DNA of 37,543 nt from Anaerolineae bacterium (lineage in GTDB: Bacteria > Chloroflexota > Anaerolineae > UBA4142 > SHND01). This document shows positions 7,987 through 14,941 of this stretch, piece by piece. Position 1 is the first letter of the stretch. Each line of letters begins with the position of its first letter. The position numbers were made by a program, and so were the translations under genes. The notes below the pieces were generated by a model. It did not search any database and was not told where the DNA came from. It saw nothing but the letters and a program-made list of their open reading frames with translations. Where the stretch lies: positions 1 through 37,543 of the forward strand of contig JADZCJ010000138.1 of the NCBI GenBank assembly GCA_020851635.1. The letters are read 5' to 3'.

Positions 7987-9075
7987 CTATGCTTTTTCTT
8001 TGCCCGAATCGGAGCCCAGAATCCCTTGCGGTCTAAAGAGCAGCACAAGCACCAGCACGGTAAAGGCAATCACATCCTTGTACTGGGAGGGAATGTCGAG
8101 CAGGGTCGGACCCAAAGCTTCGGCGAGACCGAGAATGATGCCTCCCAACATCGCGCCGGGAATGTTGCCGATGCCACCGAGCACTGCTGCCGTAAATGCT
8201 TTGATGCCGGGAAAGAAACCCATGGTGGAATTGATCTGGCTGTTGTGAAATCCGAGCATCACGCCCGCTGCGCCCGCCAAAATCGAACCGATAGCAAAGG
8301 TCGTGACAATGATCAGGTCCACGCTGACGCCCATGAGCGATGCCGCTTCTTTGTTGGTAGCTATAGCGCGCATCGCAGCTCCGGTGCGTGTGCGTTGGAC
8401 GAGCCAGTAGAGCGCCGCCATGAGAATGATCGAAGCGATAATAATCATTGCGCCCGTTTTGGGCATTGGAATGCCGCCGGGCAGGATGATGACGCCGGTC
8501 AAGAATTCGGGTTTGGTATAGACGCGAATGGGCGCGCCAAAAATCAAGCGCGCTGCCTCTTGCATAAAGACAGACGCGCCGATGGCAGTGATCAAGGGCA
8601 CCAGACGAGGAGCAGTACGGAGCGGACGATAGGCGATGCGCTCCAGCCCTATCCCGGTAATCATCGAAACGATCATGCCCGCCGCAAAGACCAGTCCAAA
8701 GGTGAGATACTGATTCGATTCCAGCAGCCCTGCCGCGCTGCAAGCGGACAGGACAAAAAAGCCCGCATATGCGCCAAACATCATGACTTCGCCGTGGGCG
8801 AAATTGATCATAAACAGGATGCCGTAAACCAGCGTATAGCCGAGCGCGATCAGGGCATAGACACCGCCGAGGGTCAAGCCATTCCCGATTTGAAGACCCC
8901 AATAGGTGAGAGGATAGGATTTTGTCGCGAGCACCATGATCATGCGCGCGACCAACAACAGGACAAAAAAAGCCGCGACGATAGCAATCCAATTGACGCG
9001 CGTATGCCAGGGGCGCAGGTGGGTGACAGATGTGTCGGGGGGAACGCTGCTATCAGATTGAGTTGCCGGTGCCAA
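7987..9075 (-). CDS. livH: Branched-chain amino acid ABC transporter permease LivH
   Basis: 362 aa, with an N-terminal extension of about 55 residues compared with typical LivH. Core patterns are NGLTLGGVYALIALGYTLVYG, INFAHGEVMMFGAY, and the coupling loop RTRTGAAMRAIATNKEAASLMGV. The start is TTG at 9075, chosen because AGAGGAG stands 5-6 nt upstream and no ATG with a ribosome site lies near. It is the first gene of the transporter cluster, under the promoter at 9178-9150. Confidence 0.92.
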   Translation of the reverse strand: MAPATQSDSSVPPDTSVTHLRPWHTRVNWIAIVAAFFVLLLVARMIMVLATKSYPLTYWGLQIGNGLTLGGVYALIALGYTLVYGILFMINFAHGEVMMFGAYAGFFVLSACSAAGLLESNQYLTFGLVFAAGMIVSMITGIGLERIAYRPLRTAPRLVPLITAIGASVFMQEAARLIFGAPIRVYTKPEFLTGVIILPGGIPMPKTGAMIIIASIILMAALYWLVQRTRTGAAMRAIATNKEAASLMGVSVDLIIVTTFAIGSILAGAAGVMLGFHNSQINSTMGFFPGIKAFTAAVLGGIGNIPGAMLGGIILGLAEALGPTLLDIPSQYKDVIAFTVLVLVLLFRPQGILGSDSGKEKA

Positions 9076-9149
9076 TGCTGCTCCTCTGGGGAGAGTTTAG
9101 TGAGTGTTATGGTCCGTCGAACCAGCGCAAACTCTGGAAATGTGCGCGG

Positions 9150-9178
9150 AGTGTAGCAAAAAAAAGTGGGGGTGTCAA
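9150..9178 (-). promoter_or_regulatory. Promoter of the livHM transporter cluster
   Basis: Minus strand TTGACA (9178-9173), 17-nt spacer containing a T8 run, TACACT (9155-9150). The start of transcription would be near 9143, about 70 nt before the livH TTG. Confidence 0.75.
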
Positions 9179-9201
9179 TGCGATTTTCGAAACTGCTCGC
9201 A

Positions 9202-9239
9202 ACAAAAACAAGACCCTGCCGCTCTCGAGGGCAAGGTCT
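9202..9239 (-). terminator. Rho-independent terminator of tRNA-Gly
   Basis: A 10-bp stem (9239-9230 with 9220-9211, one G-U pair) with a 9-nt loop, followed on the minus strand by a U-rich tract (TGTTTTTGTT). It directly follows the tRNA 3' end. Confidence 0.8.
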
Positions 9240-9242
9240 CTG

Positions 9243-9314
9243 AGCGGGCGAAGAGATTCGAACTCTCGGTCTTTTCCTTGGGAAGGAAACATGTTACCAC
9301 TACACCACGCCCGC
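9243..9314 (-). tRNA. tRNA-Gly (anticodon CCC)
   Basis: The minus strand folds as a 72-nt cloverleaf. The acceptor GCGGGCG pairs with CGCCCGC, with discriminator T. The D arm contains GTGTAGTGGTAAC. The anticodon arm is TTTCC-TTCCCAA-GGAAA, which places CCC at 34-36. The T arm is AGAGT-TCGAATC-TCTTC-like. CCA is not encoded. It has its own consensus promoter and terminator. The CCC anticodon reads GGG codons. Confidence 0.93.
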
Positions 9315-9323
9315 GTGATAACG

Positions 9324-9351
9324 ATTATATGCGGCAGACCCCGGTTGTCAA
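9324..9351 (-). promoter_or_regulatory. Promoter of tRNA-Gly
   Basis: Minus strand TTGACA (9351-9346), 16-nt spacer, TATAAT (9329-9324): both boxes match the consensus in full. It stands 9 nt upstream of the tRNA 5' end. Confidence 0.85.
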
Positions 9352-9374
9352 GGGCGCGACCGCCCGTCGCTTGC

Positions 9375-9404
9375 TTGTCAAGCCGATTTTCGATTTGATA
9401 TAAT
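9375..9404 (+). promoter_or_regulatory. Promoter of the metallo-hydrolase gene
   Basis: TTGTCA (9375-9380), 18-nt spacer, TATAAT (9399-9404). Transcription would start near 9411, giving a short leader that carries the GGAGGTG ribosome site. Confidence 0.7.
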
Positions 9405-9437
9405 GGCTGTATGATTCAATCATCCGGAGGTGAAACG

Positions 9438-10061
9438 ATGGATCCTAAAATTCAGTGGCTCGGGCATGACAGTTTTCGGTTGATCGGGGAAAAGGTGGTC
9501 TATATAGACCCCTGGAAAATCACGGACGCCCGCCACGATGCGGATGTGGTCCTGGTGACGCACGACCATTTCGACCACTTTGTCATCGAGGATGTGGACC
9601 GGGTGCGCAACGAGAACACGATTGTCGTTGTGCCTGAAATGCTGCGCGGCAAGGTCCAGGGCAACGTCCTGGTCGTCCGGCGCGGCGACAAACTGACCGT
9701 CAATGGGGTGCCTGTCGAGGTGACGGCGGCATACAATCTGGCTCCCGACCGCCAGAATTTCCATCCCAACGCGTATGGTGGGGTCGGGTATATTGTGACC
9801 CTGAACGGCAAGCGGATCTACCATACCGGCGACACCGATCCAATCCCCGAAATGAAGGGGCTTGAAGCCGATATTATGTTGGTGCCAGTCAGCGGCACCT
9901 ATGTTTGCAACTCTGACGAAGCCGTACAGGTGGTCGAGCTGGTCAAACCGAAACTGGCAATCCCGATGCATTGGGACTCGATTGTGGGAACTTGGGAAGA
10001 CGCCAATCGCTTCAAACAAAAAGCAGGCGTGCCGGTAGAGATACTTGGCAAAACGTCATGA
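9438..10061 (+). CDS. Metallo-beta-lactamase-fold hydrolase (UlaG/UPF0173-like)
   Basis: 207 aa. The ATG at 9438 follows GGAGGTG at 6 nt; an upstream in-frame ATG at 9411 coincides with the expected transcription start and is less likely. The protein has GHDSFRL near the start, the metal motif THDHFDH at residues 41-47 (His42, His44, Asp46, His47), then HTGDTD, and a final MHWDS. These fit the L-ascorbate-lactonase-like/UPF0173 group of small cytoplasmic hydrolases. The substrate is unknown. It is a single gene that converges on lgt with a shared terminator. Confidence 0.85.
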   Translation: MDPKIQWLGHDSFRLIGEKVVYIDPWKITDARHDADVVLVTHDHFDHFVIEDVDRVRNENTIVVVPEMLRGKVQGNVLVVRRGDKLTVNGVPVEVTAAYNLAPDRQNFHPNAYGGVGYIVTLNGKRIYHTGDTDPIPEMKGLEADIMLVPVSGTYVCNSDEAVQVVELVKPKLAIPMHWDSIVGTWEDANRFKQKAGVPVEILGKTS

Positions 10062-10074
10062 GTTACAGCGCCAC

Positions 10075-10107
10075 AAAAAAACCCGTTCGAATGAACGGGT
10101 TTTTTTT
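10075..10107. terminator. Bidirectional terminator between the hydrolase gene and lgt
   Basis: An 8-bp stem ACCCGTTC (10081-10088) / GAACGGGT (10093-10100) with GAAT loop is flanked by A6 on the left and T7 on the right. It works in both directions for the converging genes and begins 13 nt after the hydrolase stop. Confidence 0.85.
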
Positions 10108-10108
10108 G

Positions 10109-11062
10109 TCAGTTGGTTTTGGCTTCCGAGCCGGATGACGCTTTGGTTGTGCCGGCAGTGCCGCCCGTGCCGGGCGCGCCGGGCGCTTTTCGGGTCGAGG
10201 TCTTGCCGCGCGAGGCGCTCTGCGGTCCCGTGTGACGATAGAGGAACCAGATGCTGCAAATCACAAAGGCGGTGATGGAAACGATTTGGGCGACGGGTAC
10301 TCCGGCAAAAACCCAGGCATCGGGTCGCTGCATTTCGGTAAAAAAGCGCACCAGCGGATAGAAAATCCCATACAACAATACCATATCGCCGGGCTTGAGC
10401 GTCTTGTCCCAACGCCGCGCGATATAGAGGAGCAGCCCCGTGACCACAAACATGCCGAGCGATTCATAGAGAAATGTCGGGTGAAAGCGCGTCGTATCCG
10501 GCAAGTTGCTAAATTGCGGCAGGCGATGCGCCAGATCAATTGGTATCCCCCAGGGCAAATCGGTGGGATAACCATAGAGCTCCTGATTGATAAAGTTGCC
10601 CCAGCGTCCAATCGCCTGTCCGAGCGCCAGACCGGGCATTGCAGCATCCACGAGGGGCCAAAATCTTATCTTGGCGAACTTGGTGTATATCCAAATCCCA
10701 AAAATACCGCCCACCGCCGCGCCAAAAATCCCAAGCCCACCCGTGCGCGGGTTCAGGACATTAAACAGATTGGTCGCAAAATCCTGAGAGAAATAGCCGA
10801 GCGGGTCCCCCTGGGCGACGTCAGAAAGCACGTGATACAGCCGCGCCCCCAGCACGCCAAAAAGCAGAGCAAAAAGAAGCGCATTCCAAACATGGTCAGG
10901 GTCAATCCCCTTGCGTTTGGCTTCGACCGACGCAAGAAAAGCCCCTGCGATGGCGGCGACGACGATCAGAATACCATACCAATAGATCGGGAGCGATGTT
11001 TGCCCAAAAATGGCAAAAGGGAGAGGAATCGTAAAAGCTACGGGGTCCGGAGTAAAATTCAT
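10109..11062 (-). CDS. lgt: Prolipoprotein diacylglyceryl transferase
   Basis: 317 aa from the ATG at 11062, preceded by GAGG; a TTG one codon upstream is the alternative. Lgt moves a diacylglyceryl group from phosphatidylglycerol to the lipobox Cys of prolipoproteins in the cytoplasmic membrane. The Lgt signature GRWGNFINQELYG is present, together with YGILI near the N-terminus, GGLGIFGA, and the late HPTFLYES. There are about seven membrane helices. The last 45 residues are a Ser/Thr/Gly/Lys-rich tail beyond the normal end. It would serve the many lipoproteins in this window. Confidence 0.95.
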   Translation of the reverse strand: MNFTPDPVAFTIPLPFAIFGQTSLPIYWYGILIVVAAIAGAFLASVEAKRKGIDPDHVWNALLFALLFGVLGARLYHVLSDVAQGDPLGYFSQDFATNLFNVLNPRTGGLGIFGAAVGGIFGIWIYTKFAKIRFWPLVDAAMPGLALGQAIGRWGNFINQELYGYPTDLPWGIPIDLAHRLPQFSNLPDTTRFHPTFLYESLGMFVVTGLLLYIARRWDKTLKPGDMVLLYGIFYPLVRFFTEMQRPDAWVFAGVPVAQIVSITAFVICSIWFLYRHTGPQSASRGKTSTRKAPGAPGTGGTAGTTKASSGSEAKTN

Positions 11063-11129
11063 CAAATCCTCATTCTGTCTCGGACAACGAGATAAACTCG
11101 CTGTGCGCTAGCGAATTTTTTCGGCGCGA

Positions 11130-11158
11130 ATTATAGCACAGGAAAAACTATCCATGAA
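11130..11158 (-). promoter_or_regulatory. Possible promoter of lgt
   Basis: Minus strand TATAAT (11135-11130) with TTCATG (11158-11153) at a 17-nt spacing. The -10 is perfect and the -35 weak. It is placed 68 nt upstream of the lgt start. Confidence 0.5.
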
Positions 11159-11178
11159 ACAAGCTGGAGAATCCTGCG

Positions 11179-11547
11179 CTAAAGCACAACGCGTGTCGGT
11201 GTGATTTCGATGACGGCGTTGTATGTGGCATCCGACGAAATATCCCATCCAAATTTGGTCTGAAATGCGGCGATAATCCCGGCGGAAACGACATCCAAAA
11301 ATCTCGCCGTCCCCTGTATCAACACCGGGTCATCTCCACCTTCGAGCGCAAATTCCACGCGCGGATTATTGGCTATATTCTTGGCTTTGACCGAATTTCG
11401 CGAGGTGCAGAGATACGCCTTGTTTTCGTGCCAGACGAACCAGATGGGGACGAGATGCGGAGCGCCGTTTGGGCGCACGGTTGCGAGCCACAGGTTACGT
11501 TCCGTTGCAAGACGCTTTTGGTCGTTCGAGTTGATCATATATTCCAT
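11179..11547 (-). CDS. PPOX-fold (pyridoxamine oxidase-like) flavin-binding protein
   Basis: 122 aa, matching the small split-barrel FMN/F420 proteins. Typical stretches are LATVRPNGAPHLVPIWFVWHENK, the strand KAYLCTSRNSVKAKNI, and NPRVEFALEG. Members bind FMN, F420 or haem and reduce varied substrates; which cofactor is used here cannot be told. The start ATG at 11547 has only GGA nearby, 4 nt before the in-frame ATG four codons in, so the exact start is uncertain. It is a single gene upstream of lgt on the same strand. Confidence 0.82.
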   Translation of the reverse strand: MEYMINSNDQKRLATERNLWLATVRPNGAPHLVPIWFVWHENKAYLCTSRNSVKAKNIANNPRVEFALEGGDDPVLIQGTARFLDVVSAGIIAAFQTKFGWDISSDATYNAVIEITPTRVVL

Positions 11548-11769
11548 CTAACTTTAACGAGTTGACAGATTCTGTCTCGACCGCTCGGAGGAAAACGCGA
11601 ATCGTCGCGAATCATTGTTACGCTTTTCGTAACGACGAATAAAGATCAGAATTAGCCCAAATTCGCGCAGATTCGCGTTTCCTTTTGTCAGTCAACAAAA
11701 GCAACTCAGAATAGGGCAAAATTCGGCGGACATCCGCAATAAAGACGGAATCAAACAGCTTTTGCGAAC

Positions 11770-11803
11770 AAATAAAGAGCGCGCGGTCCAAGACCGCGCG
11801 CTC
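11770..11803 (-). terminator. Rho-independent terminator of the HU-like gene
   Basis: A perfect 12-bp stem GAGCGCGCGGTC (11777-11788) / complement (11792-11803) with a 3-nt loop, followed on the minus strand by TTTATTTG. It lies 28 nt after the HU-like stop. The 11548-11770 stretch has no gene; it contains a small GTTACG/CGTAAC inverted repeat. Confidence 0.82.
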
Positions 11804-11830
11804 GATGGGAAAGCACTCGAACCGGGTCAG

Positions 11831-12154
11831 TTAACCTGATATCTCGACGCTTTCAGCCGGCTTGGGCTTGCCGCCCGTGATTGCATCTTTGGCTGCTTTG
11901 GCGACCGTAAATTTCACTTTCTTTTTTGCGGCAATCGTATACCGTTCGCCTTTGCGAGGACCAAACGTCATGGTGGCTTCACGCGCGGGCGTATCCTTGA
12001 GCGAGAGCTTGCCGATCCCCGGAATCACAAAGGTATTCTTGGCTTCTGCATACGCAAGTTCGGCTAGCGCTTCGAGATACGCATCGCTTTGCTTTTTTGT
12101 GATTCCAACTTTGTCTGCGAGATGTCTCGAGACTTCACTCTTGGTCATTGGCAT
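11831..12154 (-). CDS. HU/IHF-family DNA-binding protein, divergent arm
   Basis: 107 aa. The start ATG at 12154 follows AAGGAGG at 9 nt; the frame runs further upstream but crosses the promoter. The helical N-terminal half (TKSEVSRHLADKVGITKKQSDAYLEALAELA) and GIGKLSL fit the HU dimer core. The arm has FGPRKGERYTIAAKK in place of the usual RNPxTG segment. VKFTVAKAAKDAI matches the end of the HU fold, then a short GKPKPAESVEISG tail follows. A nucleoid or HU-like role is likely; binding preference may differ. It is monocistronic, with a strong promoter and terminator. Confidence 0.85.
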   Translation of the reverse strand: MPMTKSEVSRHLADKVGITKKQSDAYLEALAELAYAEAKNTFVIPGIGKLSLKDTPAREATMTFGPRKGERYTIAAKKKVKFTVAKAAKDAITGGKPKPAESVEISG

Positions 12155-12224
12155 TTTCAAATTCCTCCTTGGCATATCTAGTGGGTCATTGACCAACGAC
12201 CCATCGCCTTGAAAACTATGCCGC
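12155..12224 (-). other. HU-like gene 5' leader with hairpin
   Basis: The leader of about 65 nt holds ATGGGTC and GACCCAC on either side of GTTGGTCAAT, which can pair (TGGGTC/GACCCA) ahead of the ribosome site. This may be a stability or regulatory hairpin. Confidence 0.35.
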
Positions 12225-12254
12225 ATTATAGGCAGAAAAATGCCTATATGTCAA
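12225..12254 (-). promoter_or_regulatory. Promoter of the HU-like gene with overlapping inverted repeat
   Basis: Minus strand TTGACA (12254-12249), 18-nt spacer, TATAAT (12230-12225). A perfect inverted repeat TATAGGCA (12227-12234) / TGCCTATA (12241-12248) with a 6-nt centre fills the spacer and overlaps the -10. It could be an operator. Confidence 0.8.
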
Positions 12255-12380
12255 GCGAAATAATGTTGCCGGAAATTGATTTTGGCATGAATTCTTACGC
12301 CTACCGCTTTGTGCTTTACATAATGTCAAGCAGCGCGTACGTTATTCGGAGTTGAACCAAATTATAGTTATTTTTAGGGG

Positions 12381-12466
12381 GCGCGTCACGATTTCGGACA
12401 GTAAGGAAGGAACGCTGTTTCGTTCCGTGCCCGGCACGCTGCGGCGAGCGTGATCTACGCTTGACC
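12381..12466. repeat. Dispersed palindromic repeat, long form (copy A)
   Basis: The core palindrome is at 12401-12426 (one variant: GGAAGGAA for GGAACGAA in the left arm, so pairing is reduced). It is preceded by GCGCGTCACGATTTCGGAC and followed by a second hairpin CACGCT-GCGGCG-AGCGTG and CTACGCTTGACC. The same long form occurs at 21690-21772. The remaining bases between 12255 and 12381 show no gene. Confidence 0.85.
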
Positions 12467-12490
12467 CGTCCTTGAAGGAAAAATCGGAAC

Positions 12491-12781
12491 TTATGGATAG
12501 AGCTCTTGCCAATCGGGCACAATGGCGGTCCATTCCCATTTTATTTTGCAGCGCGGGCAGTCGTACATACTCTTGGTTCGTTTGACCCGTTCAACCGGCT
12601 TGTCGCAGACGGGACAATAAAATGTTGGGAGACTCTCGATATCAAGGGTCTGCTGCTCACCACATTCGGAGCAGTTTTGGCTGACATAGGGACCATTCTT
12701 GTTTTTGACAATCACCATTCCGGCGTTATGGCATGGCGAGGGGTATTTGCTATAGTAAATATGCTTTGGAGCCACGAGCAC
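12491..12781 (-). CDS. Small zinc-ribbon protein of unknown function
   Basis: 96 aa from a GTG at 12781, chosen because AAAGGA stands about 4 nt upstream. The open frame extends 54 codons further, but that part is translated repeat sequence and not protein. Three CxxC knuckles are visible: CSECG, CPVCD and CPRCK, enough for one or two zinc sites. The C-terminus KIKWEWTAIVPDWQELYP is aromatic. I do not recognise a family beyond zinc ribbon; nucleic-acid or protein binding is possible. A palindromic repeat lies on each side. Confidence 0.65.
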   Translation of the reverse strand: MLVAPKHIYYSKYPSPCHNAGMVIVKNKNGPYVSQNCSECGEQQTLDIESLPTFYCPVCDKPVERVKRTKSMYDCPRCKIKWEWTAIVPDWQELYP

Positions 12782-12859
12782 AGCATCCTTTCGGGGACAT
12801 AGAGATAGAAAAAACGCCGACCAAGTATACGGCAGAACGATTCTGCGCTCAAACAAGCA

Positions 12860-12906
12860 GCGCGTCACGATTTCTGGACCGTAAGGAACGAACGCCGTTT
12901 CGTTCC
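12860..12906. repeat. Dispersed palindromic repeat (copy B)
   Basis: GCGCGTCACGATTTCTGGACC followed by the core (12881-12906) with perfect arms GGAACGAA / TTCGTTCC around CGCCGT. It lacks the second hairpin of copies A and C. It stands between the zinc-ribbon gene and the P1 peptidase promoter. Confidence 0.85.
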
Positions 12907-12930
12907 CCGCGCGACACCCTGCCCAAGCCA

Positions 12931-12959
12931 TTGACAAGGGCAATGCTCTTGTCTATCAT
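12931..12959 (+). promoter_or_regulatory. Promoter of the P1 peptidase gene (leaderless transcript likely)
   Basis: TTGACA (12931-12936), 17-nt spacer, TATCAT (12954-12959). The ATG at 12966 begins 7 nt after the -10, where transcription should start, and no Shine-Dalgarno is present. Confidence 0.75.
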
Positions 12960-12965
12960 CCTCCC

Positions 12966-14105
12966 ATGAATCAGGCAAACACTTTTGGCAATCGCCCGCG
13001 TGCGCGCGATCTGGGAATAGAGATTGGTGTCCTTGCGCCCGGACAATGGAATGCTATCACGGATGTGGCAGGGGTGCGGGTGGGACATTCAACGATTATT
13101 CAAGGCAAGGGTGTGCTCGTTCCAAACGAGGGTCCTGTGCGAACGGGCGTAACTGCCATCCTCCCGCACACGGGCGACCTGTTTTTGGAAAAGGTGACGG
13201 GCGCAGTCGTGCAAATCAACGGTTTTGGCGAAGTGACCAATAGCCAGCAGATTGACGAGATGGGCACGCTCGAAGGTCCGCTGATGATTACAAACACCAT
13301 GAATGTGCCCCGCGTCGCGGATGCGGTGATTGATTGGGCGTTTGAACACAACGCGGCACAGGGTGTTTCGACCTGGGGGATTTCGCCCGTTGTGGCGGAA
13401 ACAAGCGACAGCTATTTGAATGACATTCGGGGACGGCACGTAACCAAGAGTCATGTCTTTGAGGCGATTGACTCGGCGCGCGATGGGATCGTGACCGAGG
13501 GCGCGGTCGGCGGCGGTACGGGCATGATCTGTTATGAATTCAAGGGCGGCATCGGCACATCCTCGCGAGTCCTGCCCGACGAACTGGGACATTACACGGT
13601 CGGTGTCCTGGTGCAATCAAATTTTGGTTCGCGCCGAAAACTTCGCGTGGACGGTGTCCCCGTTGGGCGCGAACTGTTGGCTTACGACGAACGGCTCGCG
13701 CGCGATTCACAAGGGTCGGTGATCGTTGTCATCGCGACGGATGCGCCAATGTCATCCCGCCAACTCAAGCGGCTGGGTCTGCGGGCCGCTTTTGGGTTGG
13801 CGCGCACGGGGACGCAGGGCGGAAATACGAGCGGCGATTTTGCGATTGCGTTCTCGACGACGCGCAATCGCCCGCATCATTCGACCGCACATACCCTGAT
13901 GCTTGAACAGATCGTCGAAGATACCCAGCTGATCAATGCGCTGTTTGATGCTGTGGTGGAGGCAACGGAAGAGGCGGTGCTGAATTCATTGTTCAAAGCC
14001 GAGACGATGATCGGCAGAGACAACCACACCGTCCATGCGCTTCCGATTGCCGAGACGGTCGAGATCATGAACCGGCATGGCAGACCCCAAGTGCACTTGC
14101 CATAG
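12966..14105 (+). CDS. P1-family peptidase (DmpA/aminopeptidase-like Ntn hydrolase)
   Basis: 379 aa, the family length. These enzymes are made as precursors that cut themselves before a Ser, which then acts as the N-terminal nucleophile on small peptides, D-amino acid amides or nylon oligomers. Seen here: GQWNAITDVAGVRVGHSTI at the N-terminus, AVGGGTGM, and the cleavage/nucleophile region GGNTSGDFAIAFST, with Ser289 as the likely nucleophile. The protein seems complete, without signal peptide. The start codon lies 7 nt after the -10 box. Confidence 0.88.
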   Translation: MNQANTFGNRPRARDLGIEIGVLAPGQWNAITDVAGVRVGHSTIIQGKGVLVPNEGPVRTGVTAILPHTGDLFLEKVTGAVVQINGFGEVTNSQQIDEMGTLEGPLMITNTMNVPRVADAVIDWAFEHNAAQGVSTWGISPVVAETSDSYLNDIRGRHVTKSHVFEAIDSARDGIVTEGAVGGGTGMICYEFKGGIGTSSRVLPDELGHYTVGVLVQSNFGSRRKLRVDGVPVGRELLAYDERLARDSQGSVIVVIATDAPMSSRQLKRLGLRAAFGLARTGTQGGNTSGDFAIAFSTTRNRPHHSTAHTLMLEQIVEDTQLINALFDAVVEATEEAVLNSLFKAETMIGRDNHTVHALPIAETVEIMNRHGRPQVHLP

Positions 14106-14216
14106 CCGGCGGACCGCGCACGGCGAGGATAGATTTCATCGCATCGCAAACCTCGCTCTGCCCGTTCCGACTTTGTGCCAGCCGTGCTTTCGGAGAGGAC
14201 AAAAGAGAGTGAGTTG

Positions 14217-14768
14217 ATGATTATGCGAATCGGGATTCTGACAGTGTCAGATCGGGCGTACGAGGGCGTGTATGAGGATGAATCGGGTCCGGCTTTGATA
14301 GAGATGGTCAAGGAGCATTTGCGCCAGGATACAGACCTCTATCATATCTGTCCCGATAATTTTAGCGAGATCAAGCGCGCGCTCGAAAAATGGTGCGACG
14401 ACGCTCACATGGACCTGATCTTGACGACAGGGGGCACGGGATTTGCCCCGCGCGATGTGACGCCCGAGGCAACGCGGGCGGCGCTTGAACGAGAAGCGCC
14501 CGGACTGGTGCACGCCATGCTGGATGCGAGTCTCAAAAAGACGCCGCATGCCATGCTTTCGCGGATGGCGGCGGGGATCCGGGGGCGAACGCTGATCGTG
14601 AATCTGCCGGGCAGCCCTCAAGCCGCGCGCGAGAATCTGCTGACGAGTCTTCCGGCTCTCCCGCATGCGCTTGAATTGGTCCGGGGAGGCGGCGTGGACA
14701 CTCACGATCTGGAACACCCGATTGACACTCTGGAACGGGAGCGGCAGGAGCGAGACGTTGCGGATTGA
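14217..14768 (+). CDS. mogA: Molybdopterin adenylyltransferase-type protein (MogA/MoaB)
   Basis: 183 aa from the ATG at 14217; a second in-frame ATG two codons on is also possible. The family activates molybdopterin by adenylylation in Moco synthesis. Seen: RIGILTVSDRAYEGVYEDESGP at the N-terminus, the central LILTTGGTGFAPRDVTPEA motif, and IRGRTLIVNLPGSPQAARENL. These fit MogA/MoaB closely. No other Moco gene is in the window, so its partners lie elsewhere. It is 111 nt after the P1 peptidase gene. Confidence 0.88.
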   Translation: MIMRIGILTVSDRAYEGVYEDESGPALIEMVKEHLRQDTDLYHICPDNFSEIKRALEKWCDDAHMDLILTTGGTGFAPRDVTPEATRAALEREAPGLVHAMLDASLKKTPHAMLSRMAAGIRGRTLIVNLPGSPQAARENLLTSLPALPHALELVRGGGVDTHDLEHPIDTLERERQERDVAD

Positions 14769-14882
14769 GGCAAGACTGCAATTTTCGAGCCGCGACGATT
14801 CTGTCGTGAACGTGGCGGTATCTGGCAGTTCAACTCCTGGCTATGGCGGTTATGGCATCATTAAATTAGCGCAGATCCGGGT

Positions 14883-14929
14883 CATGTCCGACATGTTTTT
14901 CGGGTTATCCGTGGGATAACTCGAAAAAC
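14883..14929 (+). promoter_or_regulatory. Palindrome and strong stem-loop ahead of the MFS gene
   Basis: CATGTC-C-GACATG (14883-14895) is a perfect palindrome. It runs into a 16-bp stem: GTTTTTCGGGTTATCC (14895-14910), GTG loop, complement (14914-14929), with one G-U pair. The stem ends 12 nt before the MFS ATG. No U-run follows on the plus strand, so it is not a plain mogA terminator. Operator or translational control is possible. Confidence 0.5.
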
Positions 14930-14941
14930 ACCCAAAACTAT

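Noticed and set aside
7909-9156. 415-aa open frame on the plus strand
   Set aside because: It lies antisense to livH/livM, has no ribosome site, and its composition (many H, R, D, Q) is that of a shadow frame. The minus strand has clear permease motifs.
12782-12943. N-terminal extension of the zinc-ribbon frame
   Set aside because: These codons are a translation of repeat copy B; a GTG with a ribosome site lies downstream at 12781.
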